DNA from: Cellvibrionales bacterium UBA4435
GTDB taxonomy: Bacteria; Pseudomonadota; Gammaproteobacteria; Pseudomonadales; Porticoccaceae
DNA: 12,799 nt
NCBI GenBank assembly: GCA_002390525.1
Contig: DGPR01000035.1
Coordinates: forward strand, 10,542 to 23,340
Direction of reading: 5' to 3'
The translations under genes and the position numbers were made by a program. Shown here one piece after another: positions 1 through 9,199 of the stretch. Each line of letters begins with the position of its first letter. Positions within the stretch are counted from its first letter, which is position 1. The notes beneath the pieces are model-generated. The model was not told the origin of the DNA. It was given only the letters and a program-made list of their open reading frames with translations, and made no database searches.

Positions 1-1741
<1,741 letters not shown>

Positions 1742-1785
1742 TTTATATTTTTTTATGTGTGCTTTATTAGCATAGATATTTTTTT

Positions 1786-1790
1786 GGAGA
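1786..1790 (+). promoter_or_regulatory. ribosome binding site of eno
   Basis: GGAGA lies seven bases before the eno ATG. It is embedded in a T-rich 56-bp spacer after kdsA with no convincing terminator, so eno is probably co-transcribed with kdsA. It supports the eno start at 1798. Confidence 0.7.
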
Positions 1791-1797
1791 TTTTTAG

Positions 1798-3084
<1,287 letters not shown>

Positions 3085-3197
3085 GTTAATTATTTTTAAT
3101 ATGTATTCGCGTTTTAATAGTGATAGAGGGAGAAAACATTAAGTTATCTTTAAACAAGAACACTGGCGAAATCGGTTAAGTCCGTTAAAATGAATAT

Positions 3198-3476
3198 ATG
3201 CGATGGCTACTAATCATTCTATGTGTCTTTATCTCTACCCTCCAATATCGTTTATGGTTTGGTGATGGGAGTCTTCCTCATAAATATAAACTTCAAAACG
3301 ATGTCACTTCTCAACAGAAAAAAAATGAAAATCTAAGACAAAAAAACCTTGACCTAGCAGAAGAACTCAAGCACCTGACCAATAGTACGGATAGCATCGA
3401 AGAGAGAGCTAGAAGAGATCTTGGTATGATTAAGGATGGCGAAACCTTTTATATGATTGTTGAGGAGGAGAACTAA
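3198..3476 (+). CDS. ftsB: Cell division protein FtsB
   Basis: Small bitopic inner-membrane divisome protein that forms the FtsQLB complex and helps switch on septal peptidoglycan synthesis. The 92-residue protein has a short cytoplasmic start, one transmembrane helix (about residues 2-17), the family signature QYRLWFGDGS just after it, then a periplasmic coiled coil (about 30-62, rich in K, E, Q, N and L) and the conserved C-terminal block EERARRDLGMIKDGETFYMIVE. The start is forced: an in-frame TAA at 3186-3188 leaves ATG 3198 as the only option, although no clear Shine-Dalgarno precedes it. Its stop abuts the ispD start codon with no gap. A 113-bp spacer separates it from eno and could hold a promoter, but I cannot name one. 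Confidence 0.93.
   Translation: MRWLLIILCVFISTLQYRLWFGDGSLPHKYKLQNDVTSQQKKNENLRQKNLDLAEELKHLTNSTDSIEERARRDLGMIKDGETFYMIVEEEN
3462..3470 (+). promoter_or_regulatory. strong ribosome binding site deciding the GTG start of ispD
   Basis: GAGGAGGAG, inside the last codons of ftsB, ends six bases before GTG 3477. This unusually strong purine run supports the GTG start and coupling of ispD translation to ftsB. Confidence 0.8.
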
Positions 3477-4256
3477 GTGATTAACAAGCATTTTTCAGAA
3501 GAATACTTACTAGAATTAAGTAAAAGAAAAACGTGGATAGTCATACCTGCAGCTGGAATTGGAAGTAGATTTTCAGAGTTCAAACCAAAACAATATGAGG
3601 AATTTTTTGGCCAAACGATTCTTGAATTCACTTTAAAAAAATTACTAGAAATTGAGCATATTAAAGTAATAATTGCTGTCAATCCTACAGATAGTTTATG
3701 GAGAACTTTATCCGGTTTAAAACACCCATCTGTTGAAATAGTTACAGGCGGCAAAACAAGAAGGGACTCTGTGTTTTTTGCGCTTGAACACATTAAAGGA
3801 AGAGCAAGTAGATTTGACTGGATACTAGTTCATGATGCAGTAAGACCCTGTGTTAAAGTTAACGACATAAAAAATCTATTCGATCAGACTTCTTCACCTA
3901 ACGATATAGGCGGTATTCTTGCTACAAAAGTTGTTGGGACTTTAAAAAAAGTAGAGTCTTGCATTATTAGTGAAAATCCTCGTGTTTCTACTATTGAAAA
4001 TCTTTCAATTTCTGAAGCACAAACTCCACAATTGTTTCACTTTAAATTACTTTACGAAGCTCTAGAAAAGTCAAAAATAGAAGATTGGGTGATAACTGAT
4101 GAGGCATCAGCTATAGAAAAATATTTAGAGAGCGGTTGTCCAGGGCCCAGTAATCCAGTAATTGTTGAAGGAAGTCGAGATAATATAAAAATTACCCGTC
4201 CTGAAGATATTGCAATAGCTAAAGCCATAATAATAACTCAACAGGAAAAACTATGA
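3477..4256 (+). CDS. ispD: 2-C-methyl-D-erythritol 4-phosphate cytidylyltransferase
   Basis: Third step of the MEP isoprenoid pathway: CTP plus MEP gives CDP-ME. The protein has 259 residues with a GTG start and an N-terminal extension of about ten residues relative to the E. coli enzyme. Nucleotide-binding loop PAAGIGSRF...KPKQY (residues 24-40, K38 equals E. coli K27), GGKTRRDSV (91-99), VHDAVRPC with D120 (E. coli D106), T155 (T140), QTPQLF with T183 (T165), TDEASAIE, and [10 protein letters not shown] with K238 (K213) are all present. Oddity: the residue aligned to the substrate-contacting Arg157 of E. coli is Asn175 (TIENLS instead of the usual TVDRxGLW), with about three extra residues just upstream. 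It lies between ftsB and ispF and overlaps ispF by four bases. The assignment is secure; the effect of the substitution is unknown. Confidence 0.95.
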   Translation: MINKHFSEEYLLELSKRKTWIVIPAAGIGSRFSEFKPKQYEEFFGQTILEFTLKKLLEIEHIKVIIAVNPTDSLWRTLSGLKHPSVEIVTGGKTRRDSVFFALEHIKGRASRFDWILVHDAVRPCVKVNDIKNLFDQTSSPNDIGGILATKVVGTLKKVESCIISENPRVSTIENLSISEAQTPQLFHFKLLYEALEKSKIEDWVITDEASAIEKYLESGCPGPSNPVIVEGSRDNIKITRPEDIAIAKAIIITQQEKL

Positions 4257-4720
4257 GAATTGGTCATGGTTATGACGTCCATGCATTTGGGGAAGGCGAC
4301 CATATTATTATTGGTGGAGTCAAAATCCCTTTTAGATACGGGCTTTTAGCTCATTCAGATGGAGACGTCCTAATACATTCACTTTGTGATGCGCTACTTG
4401 GAGCAGCAGCAATGGGCGATATAGGAAAACATTTTCCAGAAACAGACCCACGTTTTTTAGACATAAATAGCCGTAAGTTACTAAGATTGGTTGTTTCATT
4501 GATTAATAGTAAAGGATATTCAGTCGTAAATGTTGATATCACAATTATAGCTCAAGCGCCTAAGTTGGCACCCTATATAGATGCTATGATTGAAAACCTT
4601 TCATCTGATCTTGAGAGTGATGTAGATGTAGTTAATATTAAAGCTACAACCACAGAGAATCTAGGTTTTGAGGGAAGAGGAGAGGGAATAGCTTGCCATG
4701 TTGTTGCGTTGATTCAATAG
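4253..4720 (+). CDS. ispF: 2-C-methyl-D-erythritol 2,4-cyclodiphosphate synthase
   Basis: Fifth MEP-pathway enzyme, a trimeric zinc enzyme converting CDP-ME 2-phosphate to the cyclodiphosphate with loss of CMP. The 155-residue length is normal. Zinc ligands D8, H10 and H42 are in place (GYDVHAF and [19 protein letters not shown]), followed by the [12 protein letters not shown] loop and the C-terminal [18 protein letters not shown] motif that holds the CDP. Its ATG overlaps the ispD TGA (ATGA), with AGGA at 4243-4246 as ribosome binding site, so the two are translated together. In most gammaproteobacteria truD follows; here it does not. Confidence 0.97.
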   Translation: MRIGHGYDVHAFGEGDHIIIGGVKIPFRYGLLAHSDGDVLIHSLCDALLGAAAMGDIGKHFPETDPRFLDINSRKLLRLVVSLINSKGYSVVNVDITIIAQAPKLAPYIDAMIENLSSDLESDVDVVNIKATTTENLGFEGRGEGIACHVVALIQ

Positions 4721-4805
4721 GTATATAAGCTATCAAAAAGTATCATTAAAATTTTTATAGATAAAATTAATGCGAGGTAACCCATTGAGTGTTCTTGATT
4801 TTCGT

Positions 4806-4809
4806 GGAG
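4806..4809 (+). promoter_or_regulatory. ribosome binding site favouring the internal pcm start
   Basis: GGAG five bases before ATG 4815. No comparable purine run precedes the upstream in-frame ATG at 4770, so this site decides the preferred start. Confidence 0.55.
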
Positions 4810-4814
4810 TAGGA

Positions 4815-5456
4815 ATGACATCGCAAAGAACCAGAGAGCGATTAATCCAACGTCTTCAGGACCAAGGAATTACTGATAAAAAAGTATTAAATGTCATTAG
4901 GGTAACCCCAAGACATCTATTTTTAGACGAAGCCCTGTCTCACAGGTCTTATGAGGATACGGCTCTGCCAATTGGCTTCGGTCAAACACTTTCTAGGCCA
5001 TATGTAGTAGCACTTATGACAGAAATACTGCTCTCACTAGGGCCCAGAAAAAAAGTTCTTGAAATTGGAACAGGCTCTGGCTATCAGACTGCAATTTTAG
5101 CGCAACTAGTTGAAAAAGTTTATAGCGTAGAACGTATAAAATCTTTGCAAGAAAGAGCCCGCGGGAGGCTTGCTAAACTGGGCATCAAAAATATCAGATT
5201 AGTCCATAGTGATGGGAGAACAGGGCTAGCAGAATTTGCTCCCTATAACGCTATTCTCAGTGCTGCTGCTCCCCATGAGATCCCGGGAGATTTATTAAAG
5301 CAGTTAGCGCCTAATGGTATTTTAATTATCCCTGTAGGCACCATTGATGATCAAGAATTACGAGTTATCACAAGAGATGGTGAGAGTTTGAATTTTAGAG
5401 AAAAAGTAGCACAAAAAGTCCGCTTTGTACCACTTGTAAAGGGACTCTCTAATTAA
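4815..5456 (+). CDS. pcm: Protein-L-isoaspartate O-methyltransferase
   Basis: Repair enzyme that uses S-adenosylmethionine to methylate isoaspartyl residues in aged proteins. From ATG 4815 it has 213 residues, near the usual 208. It starts [14 protein letters not shown], as pseudomonad orthologs do, and shows [24 protein letters not shown]-binding [16 protein letters not shown], the post-I region [22 protein letters not shown], and the C-terminal RFVPLVKG signature. I chose 4815 because GGAG at 4806-4809 is five bases upstream. An in-frame ATG at 4770 would add 15 residues (ending DFRGVG) but has no Shine-Dalgarno; that longer form remains possible. truD and surE, normally between ispF and pcm, are missing, and the 94 bp between the genes holds no recognisable remnant. 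Confidence 0.94.
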   Translation: MTSQRTRERLIQRLQDQGITDKKVLNVIRVTPRHLFLDEALSHRSYEDTALPIGFGQTLSRPYVVALMTEILLSLGPRKKVLEIGTGSGYQTAILAQLVEKVYSVERIKSLQERARGRLAKLGIKNIRLVHSDGRTGLAEFAPYNAILSAAAPHEIPGDLLKQLAPNGILIIPVGTIDDQELRVITRDGESLNFREKVAQKVRFVPLVKGLSN

Positions 5457-5517
5457 TATCAGTCTCATTAACAGATTATTTTATGACAATTGATTTTAAA
5501 TTTTTTTTTAAAATATT

Positions 5518-6471
5518 ATGTATACAAGAACTGAAAATAAAATAAGAAATCGGTTAACTCTCTTTTTTAAAGGAGCATTAATGGGTATTGCAGATTTAGT
5601 TCCAGGAGTTTCAGGTGGAACGATTGCTTTAATAAGTGGCATTTATGAAGAGCTTATTGAATCTATAGCATCTATTAATCTAAGATCAATTAAAATACTA
5701 AAAAAAGAGGGATTTTATAAATTTTGGTGCGCTATAAATGGTAGCTTCATTCTTGCTGTTTTTTCTGGAGCCTTATTTAGTATCATCTTTTTTTCTCGTA
5801 TAGTGCACTATTTTTTAATAGAAGAAAGAATTTTAGTTTGGTCATTTTTCTTTGGGCTGATTTTAGCTTCAGCACTTTATATGATAAAGCAACTTTCATG
5901 TCTTCGCCTGAATGAGCTACTTGGTATAATTACTGGGATAGTTGTTATATTATTAATTTCAATAGCACCAACAGCCTCTTCATCAGAAGGTTTTTTTGTG
6001 TTGTTTTTTGGTGGTAGCCTAGCAGTTTGTGCAATGATTTTACCGGGAATCTCCGGAAGTTTTATATTATTATTATTAGGGATATATCCAATTATTATTG
6101 GTGCTATCAGCCAGTTTCAGTGGAATATTTTACTGATATTTAGTTTGGGCTGTATTTTTGGATTATTGGCTTTTTCACGAATTCTAATAATCCTTCTCAG
6201 AACTTATTATTCTGTATTTATTTCAACTCTAATTGGTTTTCTGTTGGGCTCTTTAATGATAGTCTGGCCATGGAAAAATTCGGCTTCACTGAATGCAGGC
6301 GATACTGATTCTGAGTTTAATTTATCTTATCAGTTGCTTTTTCCTACAGAATATTCTTTTTTAACAGAACAGAATCCACTGACTTATGCAGCAGTTAGCC
6401 TTATGATATTAGGCTTTCTGGTTGTTTTCAGTATAGACTTTTTAGCGAAAAGAGTAACAAATAAAGGGTGA
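5518..6471 (+). CDS. popT: DUF368 polytopic membrane protein, PopT-type undecaprenyl-phosphate translocase candidate
   Basis: The 317-residue protein is almost entirely hydrophobic, with roughly eight or more membrane segments. It carries the two internally related DUF368 signatures: GIADLVPGVSGGTIALISGIY (PGVSGG at residues 29-34) and ILPGISGSFILLLLGIY (PGISGS at 176-181). These suggest two inverted repeats with re-entrant loops. DUF368 members (PopT) have been reported to return undecaprenyl phosphate across the inner membrane; assignment to this protein is by family only. The start at 5518 has no Shine-Dalgarno, but an in-frame TAA at 5509-5511 excludes anything upstream. The good AAAGGAG before ATG 5581 falls in codons for the conserved KGALMG motif, so I take it as coincidental. 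It sits between pcm and nlpD, 12 bp from nlpD, likely in one operon. Confidence 0.85.
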   Translation: MYTRTENKIRNRLTLFFKGALMGIADLVPGVSGGTIALISGIYEELIESIASINLRSIKILKKEGFYKFWCAINGSFILAVFSGALFSIIFFSRIVHYFLIEERILVWSFFFGLILASALYMIKQLSCLRLNELLGIITGIVVILLISIAPTASSSEGFFVLFFGGSLAVCAMILPGISGSFILLLLGIYPIIIGAISQFQWNILLIFSLGCIFGLLAFSRILIILLRTYYSVFISTLIGFLLGSLMIVWPWKNSASLNAGDTDSEFNLSYQLLFPTEYSFLTEQNPLTYAAVSLMILGFLVVFSIDFLAKRVTNKG

Positions 6472-6483
6472 TTTAAATTTTAT

Positions 6484-7236
6484 ATGTTTAATTACTGCTT
6501 TGTTTTAAAAATTTCTACTTGGATTAGTTGTTTAGTTTTAATTATAGTTTTGCTATCAGGATGCAACACACCAAAAGCCCCAGTTAGTCATCGGCAGCAG
6601 CCTGCTACTGATAAAATAAATCACCACATTGTCTCATCAGGGGAAACTTTATTTTCGATAGCCTGGAGATATGAAATTGATACCAAAAAACTTGCTGGGA
6701 TAAATAATATTAACCTGACAGATAAAATTTTTATAGGACAGCGCTTATCGCTTAATTCTAAAGACCTGAATAGTAAAAAAAAGATCAGAGAGTTCTCTGC
6801 AACTCAATCCATCAAGCGTTCACCATATTCGGTTAAAAATACAAAATCTCTATCTTTCTTGGATGGAGAGTGGGATTGGAATTGGCCTGTCAAAGGAAAA
6901 GTTTTGAAAACATTTAATAGCTCAAAGTTATTCAAGGGTATAAGTATCCAAAGTGACTATGGATCCCCTGTTTTTACTGCCGCACCAGGCGTTGTAGTTT
7001 ACTCTGGAGATGGCTTACGAAGTTATGGCAAACTTATTATTATTCGTCATGATGAAAATTATTTAAGCGCATATGCACACAACAAACAAATTTTTGTTAA
7101 AGAAAACGAAACGGTCATAGCTAATCAAAAAATTTCAGAATCAGGTCATACGGAAACTAAAAACCAGAGCTTATATTTCGAAATAAGAGAAGGGGGTAAG
7201 CCAGTTGACCCGTTAAAATACCTACCAAAATTTTAG
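6484..7236 (+). CDS. nlpD: NlpD-like lipoprotein, LysM plus degenerate LytM/M23 domain
   Basis: Envelope lipoprotein that, by family knowledge, activates a periplasmic amidase (AmiC) during daughter-cell separation. The 250-residue protein has a lipoprotein signal with lipobox LSGC (lipidated Cys27), a LysM peptidoglycan-binding domain (about 47-92: HHIVSSGETLFSIAWRY ... IFIGQRLSL), a short basic linker, and a C-terminal LytM domain (about 133-245). The M23 zinc ligands are lost: the first HxxxD region reads FKGIS and the HxH region reads SLYFEIR. Only the His of SAYAHN remains. That fits a non-enzymatic activator. It is shorter than E. coli NlpD (379) because the linker is short. The usual downstream neighbour rpoS is absent. 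Other LysM/LytM activators are possible, but the pcm-side position and C-terminal PLKYLPKF favour NlpD. Confidence 0.9.
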   Translation: MFNYCFVLKISTWISCLVLIIVLLSGCNTPKAPVSHRQQPATDKINHHIVSSGETLFSIAWRYEIDTKKLAGINNINLTDKIFIGQRLSLNSKDLNSKKKIREFSATQSIKRSPYSVKNTKSLSFLDGEWDWNWPVKGKVLKTFNSSKLFKGISIQSDYGSPVFTAAPGVVVYSGDGLRSYGKLIIIRHDENYLSAYAHNKQIFVKENETVIANQKISESGHTETKNQSLYFEIREGGKPVDPLKYLPKF

Positions 7237-7258
7237 TGACCTAACTAAAGATATAAGT

Positions 7259-8065
7259 TTATGCTTCTAAAGACCCCAAGTGTTTTTGGACTATTTGTAG
7301 TGTTGGCTTAAAAAGTTTTGGAGTAGAGCAAACGATATTTCCATTACTAAGATAATTATCTTTGCCACTGAAGTCGCTGACAAGCCCCCCAGCTTCTTTT
7401 ATGAGCAATATGCCTGCAGCAATATCCCACGGCTTTAGGTTCATTTCCCAAAATGCATCGAACCTGCCGGCAGCAAGATATGCTAGATCGAGTGATGCAG
7501 CCCCCAATCTCCGTATACCTGAAGATGACTCTGCTAGCTCATGTAGGCATTTTAGGTATTGGTTCATATTTTGTATAGATGGCTCATTAAAAGGTATTCC
7601 TGTAGCAATTATACTTCCCGATAAAGATAATCGATTTGATACACGGATTCTATTTCCGTTCAAAAAAGCACCTCTGCCCCGACTTGCTATGAACTCCTCT
7701 TGCCGCATTGGATCAAGAATGACTGCATGCTCTATTTTACCCTTATATTTGCAAGCGATTGAGATAGCAAAATGAGGAATACCGTGGATAAAGTTTGTAG
7801 TCCCATCGAGTGGATCTATAATCCACTGATAGTCTTCTTCTGCACCTTTCAAGAGTCCAGCTTCCTCACTGATAATAGTATGTTCAGGAAAAGCTTTTTT
7901 AAGATGATAAATTATTTCGTTTTCTGCGGCATAGTCAATATCTGTGACAAAGTCATTACGACCTTTTTCATCAATATTAACTAAGTCTATACGTTTGGTC
8001 GCTCGAATAACTAGATCTCCGGCCTTTCGTGCAGCGCGAAGTGCAATATTGACCATTGGTTCCAT
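7259..8065 (-). CDS. suhB: Inositol-1-monophosphatase family protein SuhB
   Basis: Mg-dependent inositol monophosphatase fold; the E. coli ortholog also joins the NusA-containing rRNA antitermination complex. The 268-residue length is normal. Motifs: N-terminal MEPMVNIALRAARKAG as in enterobacterial SuhB, metal ligands E67 (SEEAG), D84 and D87 in IDPLDGTTNF, and W213-D214 in KPWDIAAG followed by EAGG. It is convergent with nlpD, whose stop is only 22 bp away, with no clear terminator between them. It is divergent from trmJ across a 235-bp spacer, an arrangement shared with E. coli. A weak TGG/GGA lies about ten bases before the ATG. Whether the phosphatase or the antitermination role matters here cannot be told from sequence. 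Confidence 0.95.
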   Translation of the reverse strand: MEPMVNIALRAARKAGDLVIRATKRIDLVNIDEKGRNDFVTDIDYAAENEIIYHLKKAFPEHTIISEEAGLLKGAEEDYQWIIDPLDGTTNFIHGIPHFAISIACKYKGKIEHAVILDPMRQEEFIASRGRGAFLNGNRIRVSNRLSLSGSIIATGIPFNEPSIQNMNQYLKCLHELAESSSGIRRLGAASLDLAYLAAGRFDAFWEMNLKPWDIAAGILLIKEAGGLVSDFSGKDNYLSNGNIVCSTPKLFKPTLQIVQKHLGSLEA

Positions 8066-8300
8066 TTTAATTTATTCCAACAACTAAAAAAAATAATTGT
8101 AACAGACGCCAGACATGTATGTTAGTTTTCACTGTTTAAAATCCATGATTTATAGGATATACCCTGTTAGAATATTTATATTAAAAAACGATAATTAATA
8201 CTTATTAAGTTCAAACTTATTTGAGTTGCATTAAGTTTATTCCCCATCAATTTTTGAGTTATATAAACCCTTTTGGTTTTTATATTTTGAGTATTCTTAT
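8066..8300. promoter_or_regulatory. divergent suhB/trmJ intergenic region
   Basis: Very AT-rich spacer that must hold promoters for suhB (-) and probably trmJ (+). I could not pick a convincing -35/-10 pair on either strand. Visible structure: a 14-bp inverted repeat TAAGTTCAAACTTA (8206-8219), a direct repeat ATTAAGTT at 8204-8211 and 8230-8237 (26-bp period), and a small hairpin AAACC/GGTTT (8265-8269 with 8275-8279) followed by T residues just before trmJ. Confidence 0.4.
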
Positions 8301-9056
8301 ATGAAAAACTTTGACAATATTCGCGTTGTACTAGTGAATACAAGTCACCCAGGAAATATAGGTGCAGCCGCTCGAGCTATAAAGAATATGGGTTTGAATC
8401 AATTATATCTTGTTGACCCCCAAGATTATCCAGCAGATAAAGCCACTTGGAGAGCCGCCAATGCTATTGATATCCTTGATAATGCCGTAGTTGTAGACAG
8501 CCTAGACGAAGCTATTTCTGGTTGTGGATTAGTTGTTGGAACCAGTGCACGAGAACGAAGAATTCCTTGGCCATTAATGAATCCGCGCGAATGCGGTGTA
8601 AGAGTTTGGCAAGAATCTAATGTGCACGATGTCGCTATTGTTTTTGGTAGAGAAGATAGGGGATTAAGTAATGAGGAGCTTCATAAATGTACATATCACG
8701 TACATATTCCCTCAAATCCAGATTATAGCTCACTTAATATTGCTTCAGCAGTCCAAGTGCTCTGTTATGAGGTTCGAATGGCATCTTTATCAGATAGAAA
8801 CGGGCTTCTTCCTGTTTTCGATGAATGGGACCAGCCTCCTGCAAAGGCTGACGATTTAGAATTTTATTTCAAGCATTTAGAACAGGTTCTAGTAGATATT
8901 GGTTTTCATGATACAAGCAATCCACGCCAAACCATGACTAGACTCAGGCGCCTATATGGAAGAATACGTCTTGATGAAATGGAGTTATCAATTTTACGGG
9001 GTGTGCTTACCTCAATTAGAAATGCGATTTATCAATTTAAAAATAATAAAGATTAA
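8301..9056 (+). CDS. trmJ: tRNA (cytidine/uridine-2'-O-)-methyltransferase TrmJ
   Basis: SPOUT-class methyltransferase that 2'-O-methylates position 32 of the anticodon loop of several tRNAs. The 251 residues match the E. coli length. Features: RVVLVNTSHPGNIGAAARAIKNMGL at the N terminus, VVGTSARERRIPWP, then the trefoil-knot SAM-binding motifs VFGREDRGLSNEEL and IPSNPDYSSLNIASAVQVLCYE, and a C-terminal helical extension (MTRLRRLYGRIRLDEMELSILRGVL) that distinguishes TrmJ from shorter SPOUT enzymes. It lies directly upstream of iscR as in many gammaproteobacteria, separated by 143 bp containing the isc control region. The ATG at 8301 has only a weak Shine-Dalgarno. Confidence 0.95.
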   Translation: MKNFDNIRVVLVNTSHPGNIGAAARAIKNMGLNQLYLVDPQDYPADKATWRAANAIDILDNAVVVDSLDEAISGCGLVVGTSARERRIPWPLMNPRECGVRVWQESNVHDVAIVFGREDRGLSNEELHKCTYHVHIPSNPDYSSLNIASAVQVLCYEVRMASLSDRNGLLPVFDEWDQPPAKADDLEFYFKHLEQVLVDIGFHDTSNPRQTMTRLRRLYGRIRLDEMELSILRGVLTSIRNAIYQFKNNKD

Positions 9057-9097
9057 TTATTTTCAACATTAAATTCCACACTAAATTAATAGGTTAT

Positions 9098-9131
9098 TTA
9101 CTTGACTAAAAGACTTGGTTTTTAGTATCAT
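9098..9131 (+). promoter_or_regulatory. candidate isc promoter P1 overlapping a degenerate IscR type-1-like site
   Basis: TTGACT (9102-9107) and TATCAT (9126-9131) with an 18-bp spacer resemble a sigma70 promoter. The 25-bp stretch 9098-9122 has the layout of the E. coli IscR type 1 operator. Its left half (CTT-GACTA) matches well; its right half (GACTT-GGT) matches poorly. The overlap with the -35 would suit autorepression by Fe-S-bound IscR. This is pattern reading only. Confidence 0.4.
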
Positions 9132-9137
9132 AAGTAT

Positions 9138-9149
9138 GAATAGCTATTC
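9138..9149. repeat. perfect 12-bp palindrome GAATAGCTATTC in the isc leader
   Basis: GAATAGCTATTC is fully self-complementary. It lies between the two candidate -10 elements, TATCAT (9126-9131) and TATAAT (9156-9161). The word AGTAT occurs at 9124, 9133 and 9151, that is at 9- and 18-bp steps around it. It could be an operator of unknown protein or chance in AT-rich DNA. Confidence 0.4.
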
Positions 9150-9155
9150 TAGTAT

Positions 9156-9161
9156 TATAAT
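9156..9161 (+). promoter_or_regulatory. candidate -10 element (P2) of the isc operon
   Basis: Consensus TATAAT, but with no good -35 at 16-18 bp upstream (AGTATG at 17 bp). If used it would start transcription near 9168, directly in the Fur-like box, and would need an activator or an unusual -35. Confidence 0.35.
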
Positions 9162-9167
9162 TTTAAA

Positions 9168-9182
9168 TGATAATGGTTATCA
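9168..9182. promoter_or_regulatory. Fur-box-like operator upstream of iscR
   Basis: TGATAATGGTTATCA is an inverted repeat with six-base arms. It matches the Fur 7-1-7 core (TGATAAT-n-ATTATCA) at all but one of 14 defined positions. It sits between the candidate promoters and the iscR ribosome binding site, a repressor-compatible place. Fur itself is not in the window, so binding is inferred. Confidence 0.5.
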
Positions 9183-9199
9183 AATAGTGAGGATCATTC

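Noticed and set aside
3473..3793. Minus-strand 106-codon frame over ispD
   Set aside because: It mirrors the ispD coding sequence and carries no family signature of its own.
4730..4760. CTATCAAAAA ... TTTTTATAG as an ispF terminator
   Set aside because: The pairing is imperfect and all A/T apart from its first base, and no T tract follows; chance in AT-rich DNA is likely.
5483..5545. Short upstream ORF of 20 codons overlapping the DUF368 start
   Set aside because: No ribosome binding site, low-complexity Phe/Lys product and no sign of conservation; it is expected by chance.
7362..7984. Plus-strand open frames of 137 and 70 codons opposite suhB
   Set aside because: They are antisense to a full-length, motif-complete suhB, show no recognisable motif and have no good ribosome binding site.
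9040..9063. Inverted repeat AAAATAAT/ATTATTTT across the trmJ stop as a terminator
   Set aside because: The stem is only A/T and is not followed by a T run, so it is too weak to call.
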